From Fidelibacterota bacterium (lineage in GTDB: Bacteria > Pseudomonadota > Alphaproteobacteria > Rhodospirillales > Rhodospirillaceae), in the NCBI GenBank assembly GCA_947473445.1, contig CANJEU010000090.1:1-7637 (forward strand): 7,637 nt of DNA. The letters are read 5' to 3'. The translations under genes and the position numbers were made by a program. Below the pieces are notes generated by a model, which was not told the origin of the DNA, made no database searches, and was given only the letters and a program-made list of their open reading frames with translations. Of the stretch, positions 1-6,703 are shown one piece after another. Numbering within the stretch: position 1 is the stretch's first letter; the number at the start of each line of letters is the position of its first letter.

Positions 1-1787
1 AGGGCGACTTCAAGCGTCGGGACTTTGGCGTTGTCGTCCTTATTGAAGTTGGCGAACCGGTGCTGGCCGCCGCCGGTGAAGAACGTTTCATACGGGCTCG
101 CGGAGTAGGTGCGTTGCATGGCGGCATCGAGCATCGCCTGCAGCGAGCGGTCGCGACTGGTCTGCAGATGATTGACGGCCCAGACGCTGAGGGGATCGCC
201 GACCTCACGCGCGCGGGCGGCGAGGTCTTTCTGGGTCAGGCCCGCGTATTTGCCGTGGAGCTCAGCCACGATGTTGAGATAGGTGGCGGTCGTGCGCAGT
301 TTAGCCGTCGAACCAAGGATGAGCTTGCCGCCATTGTTGAGGTTGAACGGCTTGTCGAGACTGTCGGCATGGACACGAACGGTATGGTGCTCCTGGCCGC
401 GCTCGTAGAGCACGACGCTGTAGGCGACCTTCGCCGGATCGTTTTCGGCGCTGAGGAGATTGTGCCCCACCATGCCGAGGCTTTTGACCGTCTCGCGGTC
501 GCCCATTTTTTGCAGGACGCGGACGACATCGCGCTGGGCCTGGCGATCGATGGTCGACTGGACCGTGAGATCCATACGGTCGAGGCTATACATGCCGGGC
601 ACACGCAACGTGGCAAGCAGTTCGGTGCGCACGAGGTCGGCGGCTTTACGTTCGGTGAAGGAGACCGGCAGCGGGGCCGGCGGTGTTTTGCTGAACGTGA
701 GCCTGGTGGCGCGCGCCGCGGCGAACAGTTTCGCGTCTATGACGCCGGCGGTTTTCAGCGCGCCGAGGTAGCGGTTGGTGAGATCTCCAAGGGCCGCATG
801 ATCCGCCCCGAGATAGTACGCCGGCCGGCGCTGCGCGAGCAGAAGGCTGAGGACCTGCTTGTAAATTTGAGCTTTGCGTTCAAGCGCGGCGGGCGTTCCG
901 GCGTGGCCGGCAAGCACCTTATTAGCGTCATTGAAATCGGTACCGAACCAAGCAGCGAGACCGTCGGCGATGCCGATAATTTCGCCGTACCCCGGACGCG
1001 AGCCGAGGGGCGTTGAATTCAGGTACGTGACGAGAATGCGTTGACGCGCCGCCTTTGTGTCGGGGCCATCCATATAGGCGCGCATGCTGGCGGTCAGCAT
1101 TTGCTTGATCTTTTCGTCGGCGCTGCCGGTACGGCCGCCGGGCGAGTGGCGGAACTTTTCGATCTGGGTGGCAAGCGTGCTGGCGCCGCCGCGGACCGGA
1201 ACAACCTCGGTCAGGCCTGGAACGCGAGCGATGGCCGCCATGGCGAACCGATCCCACGACACGGCGGGATTGCGACGCGAGAAGTTCTGATCGAGCAAGT
1301 CGCGGTCTTCGATGAAGAGCAACGTGTTTGTCATCAGCGACGGCACGGCCTTGAATTCAGGATAGACCCACTGCGGGAATGACTTCGCGTAGATCGGATC
1401 GCCGGCGCGATCGATCACCTTCAATCCGGCTTGGTTCTTTTCGCGGTAGACCGCATAGCCGCCGTCGGCGACGAAAGCGCGCATCTGCTCGGAGGGTGCG
1501 GCTTGCTGCTCGACAGTGAAGCCCTTGGCGGTCAGGCGTTCAACATACGACGGGATGTTGGTGTAGCCGAGACGGTCATCGTAAGGGCCGCTCGCGGGAA
1601 ACTGTGCATCGGCGGTCGCGCCTGGCTGTACGGCGAAGGCCATGCTCTGCGCCCAGCTGGTCAGGAGCTTGGCTTGCAGCCACGACGCGCGCGATTCGAA
1701 CAGCACGATGCCTGTTCCGGCAATCAGGACTCCCAACAGTCCCCATTGGAGATATCGGCGAGTTCTGACCGGCGCCCGAGACAACAT
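1..1787 (-). CDS. Class A penicillin-binding protein (GT51 transglycosylase plus transpeptidase), 3' end cut by window
   Basis: Bifunctional peptidoglycan synthase, partial: 595 codons are present and the frame is still open at the left edge. One membrane-spanning segment lies at about residues 14-30, placing the rest in the periplasm. A GT51 glycosyltransferase domain that polymerises lipid II follows: EDR at 160-162 with the probable catalytic Glu160, GASTLATQ at 201-208, KIKQML at 226-231, ILVTYLN at 251-257 and GIADGLAAWFG at 272-282. The start of a penicillin-binding transpeptidase domain shows as STAK at 493-496, the SxxK motif with the acylated serine; SxN and KTG boxes would lie beyond the window. 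Several GT51 motifs depart from the usual forms: no HxG follows EDR, and motif 3 has Gln where Glu is usual. It therefore belongs to a divergent subfamily rather than to typical PBP1a, 1b or 1c. I chose the ATG at 1787 because it puts the membrane anchor at the N-terminus; its ribosome binding site is weak. Confidence 0.85.
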   Translation of the reverse strand, partial: MLSRAPVRTRRYLQWGLLGVLIAGTGIVLFESRASWLQAKLLTSWAQSMAFAVQPGATADAQFPASGPYDDRLGYTNIPSYVERLTAKGFTVEQQAAPSEQMRAFVADGGYAVYREKNQAGLKVIDRAGDPIYAKSFPQWVYPEFKAVPSLMTNTLLFIEDRDLLDQNFSRRNPAVSWDRFAMAAIARVPGLTEVVPVRGGASTLATQIEKFRHSPGGRTGSADEKIKQMLTASMRAYMDGPDTKAARQRILVTYLNSTPLGSRPGYGEIIGIADGLAAWFGTDFNDANKVLAGHAGTPAALERKAQIYKQVLSLLLAQRRPAYYLGADHAALGDLTNRYLGALKTAGVIDAKLFAAARATRLTFSKTPPAPLPVSFTERKAADLVRTELLATLRVPGMYSLDRMDLTVQSTIDRQAQRDVVRVLQKMGDRETVKSLGMVGHNLLSAENDPAKVAYSVVLYERGQEHHTVRVHADSLDKPFNLNNGGKLILGSTAKLRTTATYLNIVAELHGKYAGLTQKDLAARAREVGDPLSVWAVNHLQTSRDRSLQAMLDAAMQRTYSASPYETFFTGGGQHRFANFNKDDNAKVPTLEVA

Positions 1788-2016
1788 GATGAAAGCGGTT
1801 CCAGCTTCGCGCAAAACTCCTGCGCACGAGGCTCGCACGCATTGGAGGTGAGGCGCGGGGTGTATTCCTGTGGAAAGACGCTATCTGGTGCTTATTTGTT
1901 CCGGTATGCGCGTAATTCGGGCGCATGGTGTTATTCCGGCAACGCCTTGCGGCGATTATGCAAAGCGGCCGCAACCAAGACTGGCGGCGCTGCGTTCTAT
2001 CGCGTTCGTTATTGGA
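1788..2016. other. Intergenic gap without recognised feature
   Basis: This 229-base gap separates the dioxygenase stop codon from the penicillin-binding protein start. I found no convincing intrinsic terminator, tRNA, repeat or consensus promoter on either strand. A minus-strand reading frame opening at 1974 overlaps the start of the penicillin-binding protein gene in another frame and has no protein-like character. An AGGAG at about 1817-1821 lies too far from the ATG at 1787 to be its ribosome binding site. The promoter of the penicillin-binding protein gene, if separate, should lie here. Confidence 0.5.
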
Positions 2017-2703
2017 TTAGAGCTCTGCCCACTGGCGGAGCAGATTGTGATAAATACCGGTCAGCGAGATCACGGACGGGTCGGTGGGCTTCCCCGCGCC
2101 CAGCCTTTGAATGGCGACATCCATATCGTAGAGCAATGCCCGCTGGGTGTTGTCGCGGATCATGCTCTGCAGCCAGAAGAAGGACGACACGCGGCACCCG
2201 CGCGTGACCGGGGTTACGTGGTGAAGACTTGTCGCGGGATAGACGATCATGTGGCCCGCCGGCAACTTCACGTTCTTCGTGCCGTAGGTGTCTTCGACCA
2301 CAAGCTCGCCGCCGTCGTAATCCTCGGGGGCCGTCAAAAATAGCGTGCAGGAAAGATCAGTGCGGATGCGCTGCCCGTTCGGTAATACGCGAACGGCATT
2401 GTCGATATGTGTGCCGAAGGTCTGACCGCCTTCATAACGATTGAACATCGGCGGCATGACATGCAGCGGCAGGGCGGCCGACATGAAAAGCTTGCTCGCG
2501 CCAAGGGCGGCATTGATGAGCGCGCCGATGTCCCGACCCGCCGCGCTGCCCGGAGGAAGCTGAAGATTGTTTTTGACGTGCGCGCCCTGATGCCCGGCTG
2601 TCACGCGGCCATCGATCCACTCGGCGGCGTCGAGCGTCTTGCGGGCCTGGGCCACCTGCTCGGCGGAGAGAACGTCGGGAATTGCAAAAAGCATAGGAGG
2701 CAT
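2017..2703 (-). CDS. PKHD-type Fe(II)/2-oxoglutarate-dependent dioxygenase, YbiX/PiuC family
   Basis: Cytoplasmic iron(II) and 2-oxoglutarate dependent oxygenase closely resembling E. coli YbiX and Pseudomonas PiuC, which are linked to iron uptake; the natural substrate is not settled. Numbering from the internal ATG at 2694 (225 residues, about the length of YbiX): the iron ligands are His96 and Asp98 in THID and His158 in SLHHVTPV, and Arg168, ten residues later, fits the 2-oxoglutarate carboxylate anchor. Other family landmarks are EWIDGRVTAG (25-34), VKNN (40-43), FNRYE (84-88), YDGGELVV (126-133), SMIRD (177-181) and the end YHNLLRQWAEL. The frame stays open upstream to 3072, but that part overlaps trpE and is not family sequence. 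ATG at 2703 (228 residues) has a GGA about 10 bases upstream; ATG at 2694 aligns best with YbiX but lacks a ribosome binding site. A Fur-like site lies just upstream. No siderophore receptor gene is adjacent in this window. Confidence 0.93.
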   Translation of the reverse strand: MPPMLFAIPDVLSAEQVAQARKTLDAAEWIDGRVTAGHQGAHVKNNLQLPPGSAAGRDIGALINAALGASKLFMSAALPLHVMPPMFNRYEGGQTFGTHIDNAVRVLPNGQRIRTDLSCTLFLTAPEDYDGGELVVEDTYGTKNVKLPAGHMIVYPATSLHHVTPVTRGCRVSSFFWLQSMIRDNTQRALLYDMDVAIQRLGAGKPTDPSVISLTGIYHNLLRQWAEL

Positions 2704-2723
2704 CCAATAGGGATCCGGGCTTC

Positions 2724-2742
2724 GATAATAACGAGAATGATT
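2724..2742 (-). promoter_or_regulatory. Putative Fur box in the dioxygenase promoter
   Basis: On the plus strand these 19 bases read GATAATAACGAGAATGATT, matching the classical palindromic Fur consensus (GATAATGATAATCATTATC) at 12 of 19 positions, including the whole first GATAAT hexamer. They end about 20 bases before the dioxygenase start. On the coding strand the site overlaps a -10-like TATTAT (plus coordinates 2725-2730); no good -35 box sits at the right distance. Binding there would block RNA polymerase, so repression under iron sufficiency is the simplest reading. ybiX and piuC are known members of Fur regulons, which supports the call. Other iron regulators of alphaproteobacteria, such as Irr or RirA, remain possible. 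Confidence 0.6.
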
Positions 2743-2782
2743 CGCAGGTGTAGGGGGATTCGTACGAAGACGCGCGAAAACT

Positions 2783-2817
2783 AAAAACCGGCGAGGGAGA
2801 AATCCCATCGCCGGTTT
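2783..2817 (-). terminator. Rho-independent terminator behind trpE and the zf-TFIIB-like remnant
   Basis: The ten-base arms AAACCGGCGA and TCGCCGGTTT (plus positions 2785-2794 and 2808-2817) pair perfectly, and inside them GGGA/TCCC adds four pairs around a small loop. On the minus strand the stem runs straight into five T residues (complement of 2783-2787). It lies 29 bases beyond the stop of the zf-TFIIB-like tail and upstream of the dioxygenase promoter, so it separates the two transcription units. It may originally have terminated the gene whose tail remains at 2846-2962. Confidence 0.85.
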
Positions 2818-2845
2818 GAAGGCCGTGCGCCGTTTCGGACGCAAG

Positions 2846-2962
2846 CTAGAAGTCGAACATCTCGCCCAGGAATGATTCCTTCTTTTTATAGTAGGGCTTC
2901 TGTCCATAGCCGTAGTGATGGCCGTGCTGCGGCGGTGGCTGCTGCGGATACGGCTGTGCCGG
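2846..2962 (-). pseudogene. 3' remnant of a zf-TFIIB zinc-ribbon protein gene, in frame behind the trpE stop
   Basis: Directly after the trpE TAA the same frame continues for 38 sense codons to a TAG. The peptide begins PAQPYPQQPPPQHGHHYGYG and ends KPYYKKKESFLGEMFDF. This Pro/Gln/His/Tyr-rich linker followed by a lysine run and an acidic, aromatic end is, from memory, the typical C-terminus of small alphaproteobacterial zf-TFIIB domain proteins, which start with a paired CxxC zinc ribbon. The zinc ribbon is missing, and the only ATG in the segment is four codons before the stop, so the segment cannot be translated on its own. The likeliest reading is the 3' scar of a gene whose front was lost by a deletion reaching the trpE end. 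Readthrough of the TAA, giving TrpE a 39-residue extension (38 plus the residue at the stop), is possible but has no support beyond the shared frame. Confidence 0.6.
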
Positions 2963-4471
2963 TTAGGTATTGCCGCCGGCAAAGAATCGGACCGCTTCCT
3001 CGGCCGCCCGAATGAGGGCGCGGGCCTTATTATTGCTCTCCTGGAATTCGGCTTCGGGATCGCTATCGGCAACGACGCCGCCGCCGGCCTGAATGACGAT
3101 TTCGCCGTCCTTCACAAGCGCGGTGCGCAGGGCGATGCAGGTGTCCATCTCGCCATTGACCGACAGATAACCGATGGCGCCGCCATAGAAGCCGCGGCGC
3201 TCGCTTTCGAGTTCATCGATAATTTCCATCGCCCGGATTTTCGGTGCGCCCGAGACGGTGCCGGCGGGGAAGCCGGCCATCAGGGCGTCCATCGCGTCAT
3301 ACTGAGGGGCGAGGTCGCCTTCGACATTGGACACGATGTGCATCACGTGGCTGTAGCGCTCGATGACCATCTGCTCGGTGACACGAACGCTGCCGCTTTT
3401 GCACACGCGGCCCACATCGTTGCGTCCGAGATCGAGCAGCATGAGGTGCTCGGCCAGTTCTTTGGGATCATCGAGGAGTTCGGCGGCGAGCGCGTCGTCC
3501 TCGGCTTTGGTCTTGCCGCGCGGACGCGTGCCGGCGATGGGGCGGATGGTCACCACGCCGTCGCGCAAACGGACGAGAATCTCCGGGCTCGAACCGACAA
3601 TGGCGAAGCCATCAAGATTGAGATGGAAAAGGAATGGCGAGGGGTTGGTCCGCCGGAGCGAGCGATAGAGCGCGAACGACGGCAGCGCGAAGGGCAGACG
3701 GAAGCGTTGCGACGGTACGACTTGGAAGATGTCGCCGGCGCGAATGTATTCCTTCGCGCGCTCGACCATGCGGTGATAACCATCGCGGCCAACGTTCGAG
3801 ACGGGCGTCTCGGGCCGCGGCGCGGAACTGGGGATCGTGTGAGGCACCGCGGCGCTGAGCCGGGCCACGATGTTATGAATGCGCTTGGTGGCGATGTCGT
3901 AGGCCAGATCGGCGGTCATATCCGCTTTTGGATAAACCGGGACGACGACGGTCATGACGTCATCGACATTGTCGAAAATCACCGTCACCGTCGGGCGCAT
4001 GAACATCCCATCAGGAATGCCAAGCGTATCGGGATTTTTGTTCGGGATGCTTTCGGCCAGGCGAACCGTGTCGTAACCCATGTAGCCCATGAGGCCCGCG
4101 GAATTGGGCGGCAAGTGGGATGGGAGCTCGATGCGCGAGTCCTGGAGCAGGGCGCGTAGGGAGCCCAGCGCGGGCAGGCTCTCCGGCGCATAGCGAAGAG
4201 TGCCCTCGCGCACGTCGCGGCAGATCTCGGCGGCGGCGCCGTTGCAGCGCCAGACGACGTCGGGGTCGAGCGCGATGAAAGAATATCGACCGCGGGTATT
4301 GCCGCCCTGGACCGATTCCAGAAGCGCGGTGAACCGGCGCTCCTGCCCAAGCTTGAGCATCACCGAGACGGGCGTATCGATGTCGGCCGGAAGTTCGGTC
4401 CATACGACCTGCGACCGCCCGGCCGCGTAGGACTCATTAAACGAAGAACGGCCGGGAGAGATATCCATCAT
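2963..4471 (-). CDS. trpE: Anthranilate synthase component I
   Basis: Chorismate-binding subunit of anthranilate synthase. It turns chorismate and ammonia (from the glutaminase subunit TrpG) into anthranilate and pyruvate, the first committed step of tryptophan synthesis, in the cytoplasm. The 502 residues are normal for stand-alone TrpE. LLES at 50-53 and NPSPF at 276-280 match the tryptophan feedback site. The catalytic domain shows VGSSPEILVR (292-301), PIAGTRPRGKT (311-321), LGRNDVGRV (348-356), HIVSNVEGDL (378-387, with the conserved active-site His378), FPAGTVSGAPKIRAMEIIDE (401-420) and GFYGGAIGYL (427-436). Glu475 and Glu478 near the end fit the Mg2+ site. Two ATGs are adjacent (4471 and 4468); a weak GAAAG precedes them. 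No glutaminase domain is fused at the C-terminus, unlike rhizobial TrpEG, and no trpG follows; the gene is succeeded by a zf-TFIIB-like remnant and a terminator. No leader peptide with tandem Trp codons was found upstream. Confidence 0.97.
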   Translation of the reverse strand: MMDISPGRSSFNESYAAGRSQVVWTELPADIDTPVSVMLKLGQERRFTALLESVQGGNTRGRYSFIALDPDVVWRCNGAAAEICRDVREGTLRYAPESLPALGSLRALLQDSRIELPSHLPPNSAGLMGYMGYDTVRLAESIPNKNPDTLGIPDGMFMRPTVTVIFDNVDDVMTVVVPVYPKADMTADLAYDIATKRIHNIVARLSAAVPHTIPSSAPRPETPVSNVGRDGYHRMVERAKEYIRAGDIFQVVPSQRFRLPFALPSFALYRSLRRTNPSPFLFHLNLDGFAIVGSSPEILVRLRDGVVTIRPIAGTRPRGKTKAEDDALAAELLDDPKELAEHLMLLDLGRNDVGRVCKSGSVRVTEQMVIERYSHVMHIVSNVEGDLAPQYDAMDALMAGFPAGTVSGAPKIRAMEIIDELESERRGFYGGAIGYLSVNGEMDTCIALRTALVKDGEIVIQAGGGVVADSDPEAEFQESNNKARALIRAAEEAVRFFAGGNT

Positions 4472-4555
4472 CGCGTCTTTCGAATGGCAAGGCGGCGAGG
4501 GTCTACGCGCGTATTGGCGTTAGGGAAGTGGCTTGTCTGGCCAAACACTCACCCA

Positions 4556-4675
4556 TCACCCTGGGCGAACGCCCAGGGTCCAGGGCTGGGAAGCTGGTCT
4601 GATGCGGCAATCGCCGCTGTCTCGGCACGGATCGAACTTCGAAACCCTGGATCCTGGGGACAAGCCCCAGGATGA
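4556..4675. repeat. MITE/REP-like element with palindromic inverted ends
   Basis: About 120 bases between ppiD and trpE are bounded by inverted copies of a 30-31 base unit: 4556-4585 read forward and 4645-4675 read on the reverse strand both start TCA, continue as a CCTGGG-type hairpin and end TCCAGGG. Each end folds on itself: 4558-4567 pairs with 4570-4579, and 4651-4659 pairs with 4665-4673. The middle holds smaller hairpins, GCGGC/GCCGC (4604-4617) and TCGAA/TTCGA (4632-4642). From memory, sequences like TCCTGGGGCTTGTCCCCAGGA recur as dispersed intergenic repeats in alphaproteobacteria. No transposase is encoded, so it would be non-autonomous. No T-run follows the stems, so it is not a standard terminator, though it could stabilise or trim the RNA between the two genes. 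Confidence 0.75.
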
Positions 4676-4722
4676 CATCGGAATTGGATCGCGATTTTCG
4701 TTCATATCTGATCGCCCGCGTC

Positions 4723-6648
4723 CTAGCGCGCGGTCTTGACCATCTGATCGACGATGACCTGGTTCACTTCAACCGGATAGCGCTTGGAAAAATCGGCGCC
4801 CATTTGTTCCATCATGTCGTTGGTCACGGCGTTGCGCAGCTCGGCATTGAGCTGATTGCGCGCAACGGCCAGCGGGCCGACGGGTTGAGGAGTAACGGTG
4901 TCCTTCAAACGCACGATGACGATGCCCTCTGTGGCCTCGGCGGTGAATACTTCGCCCGGTTTGGCGGTGAAGAGTTTGTCGAGCATTTGCGCGCTAAGGC
5001 GTCCGGTGTCGACCATATGGAGAGTGTCGACGGGACGGCCGGCGCGCGTGATCGGACCAATGAAGCCATAAGTGACTTTGCCGTCTTTGGTTTCAAGCGA
5101 GGACAGCGCCGTGGATGCGCCGACTTCAGCGGCGAGTGTGTCGGCGAGCTTGCGCGCTTCGGCCATGGCTTTATCGCGCTGCCAGATCGCGACCAACTGG
5201 CCGCGCACTTCCTCGAGCGGTTTAGGCGCGGCGGCCGTGATGCCTTCGACCTTTACGACGTAGTAGCCGTCGCGGTCCGGAAGATCCTTCAGGCCGCTGT
5301 CGCCGTTGGCGGGCAGGCTGAAGGCGGCTGTCAGTAGGTTATTGCGGTCGATGAGACCCTGCACGTCGGCGCCCTTGGGGTCGCGGCCAGACTGATCGAC
5401 AGATTCTATTTGAATGGCGGTGATGCCGAGATTGGCGGCGATCTCGTTCACCGGTGTGCCGGCGGCAAGGCCGTCCTGCACGTCGGTTGAAGCCTTGAAG
5501 ACGACGTCCAGGCCGCGGTCTTCGGATAGAATTTTGCGGATATCGGTCTTGGCTTCTTCGAACGGCGTCGTCTGACCTGCCGTCGCAGCGGTGGAGGTAA
5601 ACAAATGCCCACCCAGATCGCTTTGGATGGGCTGGCTGATTTCGTTGACCGGTAGATCATACGCGGGGCCCATGCTTTTACCGACGATTGTGTCGCGCGC
5701 ATGTTCGCCGAGATCGATCGGCGCGCCGAGGTTGGCCTTGGCCGCCAGCGCGGCAAGGGTGTCACCCGGAGCGGCGAGGGCGCGGATCTTGTCGGCCTCT
5801 TCCTTGCTGTCGAAGACGAGCTGCGAAACGCTGCGGACTTCGGGTTTCTGGAAACGCGTCGGGTTGCTGTCGTAGTAGGTCTTCACTTCTTCTTCGCTGA
5901 AGGACTCAGGCTTGACCAGTTCGGCGGCTTTGAGCTGGAGAATGGACAGCTTGCGATACTCAGGGTTCATGAAGCTCGCCGCGCTCTGGTCGTAGATCGT
6001 CTTGAGATCGGCGTCGGTGGGCTTGTCGGCCGTCACGAGCGCTTTGGTGGCAACGAGCAGCGTATCGGCGCTGCGGCCTTCGTTGCGGTAGGTGAATAAA
6101 CTGTCGGTGAGGAATCCGGGGCCATATCCGCCCATGGCGACGGGGCGCAGGATTGACGCACGGCGAATGTCGGCGCGAAGCAGGTCGAGGAACTGTGACT
6201 CCGTAAAGCCTTCCTGGGTAAGGAACGCATTAAATTCGATCTGGCTGAAGGTGCCGGTGGTGTCCTTGAAGCGATCGAATTCGCGGATGAACGTGCGCAG
6301 CTGGTCGTCGCTGACGACAACGCCGAGGTCCTGCGCGGCGTTTTCCATCAAGCTGGTGCGCGTCATCTCCTGGACCATGGAGTCCATGACGGAGCGGCGC
6401 AGCATTTCGCTGTCCGGCAGCTGACCGGCGACCTGTTGCTTGAAGGTGGCGTAGCGGCGATCGTAGTCGCGCTGGAACTCGATGACGTTCACTTCGCGCT
6501 CGCCGACCTTGAGGGCGATGTTGGGATCAAGCGAGCCGGTGCCGAGGAAATCCCCGATGCCGAAGACACCGAAGCTAACGATCAGGGCTCCCATCAGAAT
6601 TTTGACGAGGATGCTGTTCTTAACCGCATCGCGCATCTTGTCGAACAT
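4723..6648 (-). CDS. ppiD: Membrane-anchored periplasmic peptidyl-prolyl isomerase / chaperone PpiD (SurA N-terminal domain)
   Basis: A 641-residue protein with PpiD architecture (E. coli PpiD has 623). A short cytoplasmic N-terminus MFDKMRDAVKNS leads into one membrane helix at about 13-34; the rest should lie in the periplasm, where PpiD helps newly exported proteins fold beside the Sec translocon. Residues about 40-230 match the SurA/PpiD N-terminal chaperone region, including VNVIEFQRDYDRR (53-65) and the TGTFSQIEFNAFL stretch (131-143). A parvulin-type (PPIC) domain lies at about 235-355, ending LPVNEISQPIQSDLGGHLF. It is poorly conserved, so isomerase activity is uncertain, as for PpiD in general. 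Two further segments (about 441-470 and 557-584) repeat the parvulin-end pattern. The ATG at 6648 puts the anchor at the N-terminus and follows an AGG about eight bases upstream. A -35/-10 pair lies 56 bases upstream of the start codon. trpE follows on the same strand after 251 bases containing a repeat element. Confidence 0.93.
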   Translation of the reverse strand: MFDKMRDAVKNSILVKILMGALIVSFGVFGIGDFLGTGSLDPNIALKVGEREVNVIEFQRDYDRRYATFKQQVAGQLPDSEMLRRSVMDSMVQEMTRTSLMENAAQDLGVVVSDDQLRTFIREFDRFKDTTGTFSQIEFNAFLTQEGFTESQFLDLLRADIRRASILRPVAMGGYGPGFLTDSLFTYRNEGRSADTLLVATKALVTADKPTDADLKTIYDQSAASFMNPEYRKLSILQLKAAELVKPESFSEEEVKTYYDSNPTRFQKPEVRSVSQLVFDSKEEADKIRALAAPGDTLAALAAKANLGAPIDLGEHARDTIVGKSMGPAYDLPVNEISQPIQSDLGGHLFTSTAATAGQTTPFEEAKTDIRKILSEDRGLDVVFKASTDVQDGLAAGTPVNEIAANLGITAIQIESVDQSGRDPKGADVQGLIDRNNLLTAAFSLPANGDSGLKDLPDRDGYYVVKVEGITAAAPKPLEEVRGQLVAIWQRDKAMAEARKLADTLAAEVGASTALSSLETKDGKVTYGFIGPITRAGRPVDTLHMVDTGRLSAQMLDKLFTAKPGEVFTAEATEGIVIVRLKDTVTPQPVGPLAVARNQLNAELRNAVTNDMMEQMGADFSKRYPVEVNQVIVDQMVKTAR

Positions 6649-6675
6649 AGCTGGCCTATCTCAATAAAAAGGGGA

Positions 6676-6691
6676 GCCGCGGACCCGCGGC
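6676..6691 (-). other. Terminator-like hairpin in the ppiD leader
   Basis: GCCGCGG at 6676-6682 pairs perfectly with CCGCGGC at 6685-6691. On the minus strand the stem is followed by TCCCC and then five T residues, and the ppiD start codon lies 27 bases past the stem. It falls inside the predicted ppiD leader. The C-rich gap between stem and T-run is not ideal for intrinsic termination, so it may be a weak terminator or attenuator, or only a stable leader structure. No known riboswitch is recognisable. Confidence 0.4.
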
Positions 6692-6703
6692 GGAATTGGG
6701 CGC

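Noticed and set aside
60..1016. Plus-strand open frame of 318 codons at the left edge.
   Set aside because: It is antisense to the penicillin-binding protein, whose frame carries clear GT51 and SxxK motifs; no family pattern appears in the antisense product.
1576..1974. Minus-strand 132-codon frame before and over the start of the penicillin-binding protein gene.
   Set aside because: It overlaps the genuine gene in another frame and its residues show no domain or membrane pattern.
2704..3072. N-terminal extension of the dioxygenase to 351 residues.
   Set aside because: The extra residues are not family sequence, overlap the end of trpE and run across the terminator and the Fur-like site; the YbiX family starts at about 2694-2703.
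2915..4159. Long plus-strand open frame (414 codons) opposite trpE.
   Set aside because: It is antisense to an unmistakable trpE. Its composition is typical of the opposite strand of GC-rich codons, it has no recognisable domain, and its beginning runs over the zf-TFIIB-like remnant.
4556..4705. Minus-strand frame of 49 codons upstream of trpE with two Trp codons, considered as a trp attenuator leader peptide.
   Set aside because: The two Trp codons are far apart, the peptide is mostly the translated repeat, no U-run follows the hairpins, and there is no tandem Trp run as in known trp leaders.
4672..5337. Plus-strand open frame of 221 codons opposite ppiD.
   Set aside because: It is a shadow of the ppiD frame with no domain pattern, and its start lies in the repeat element.
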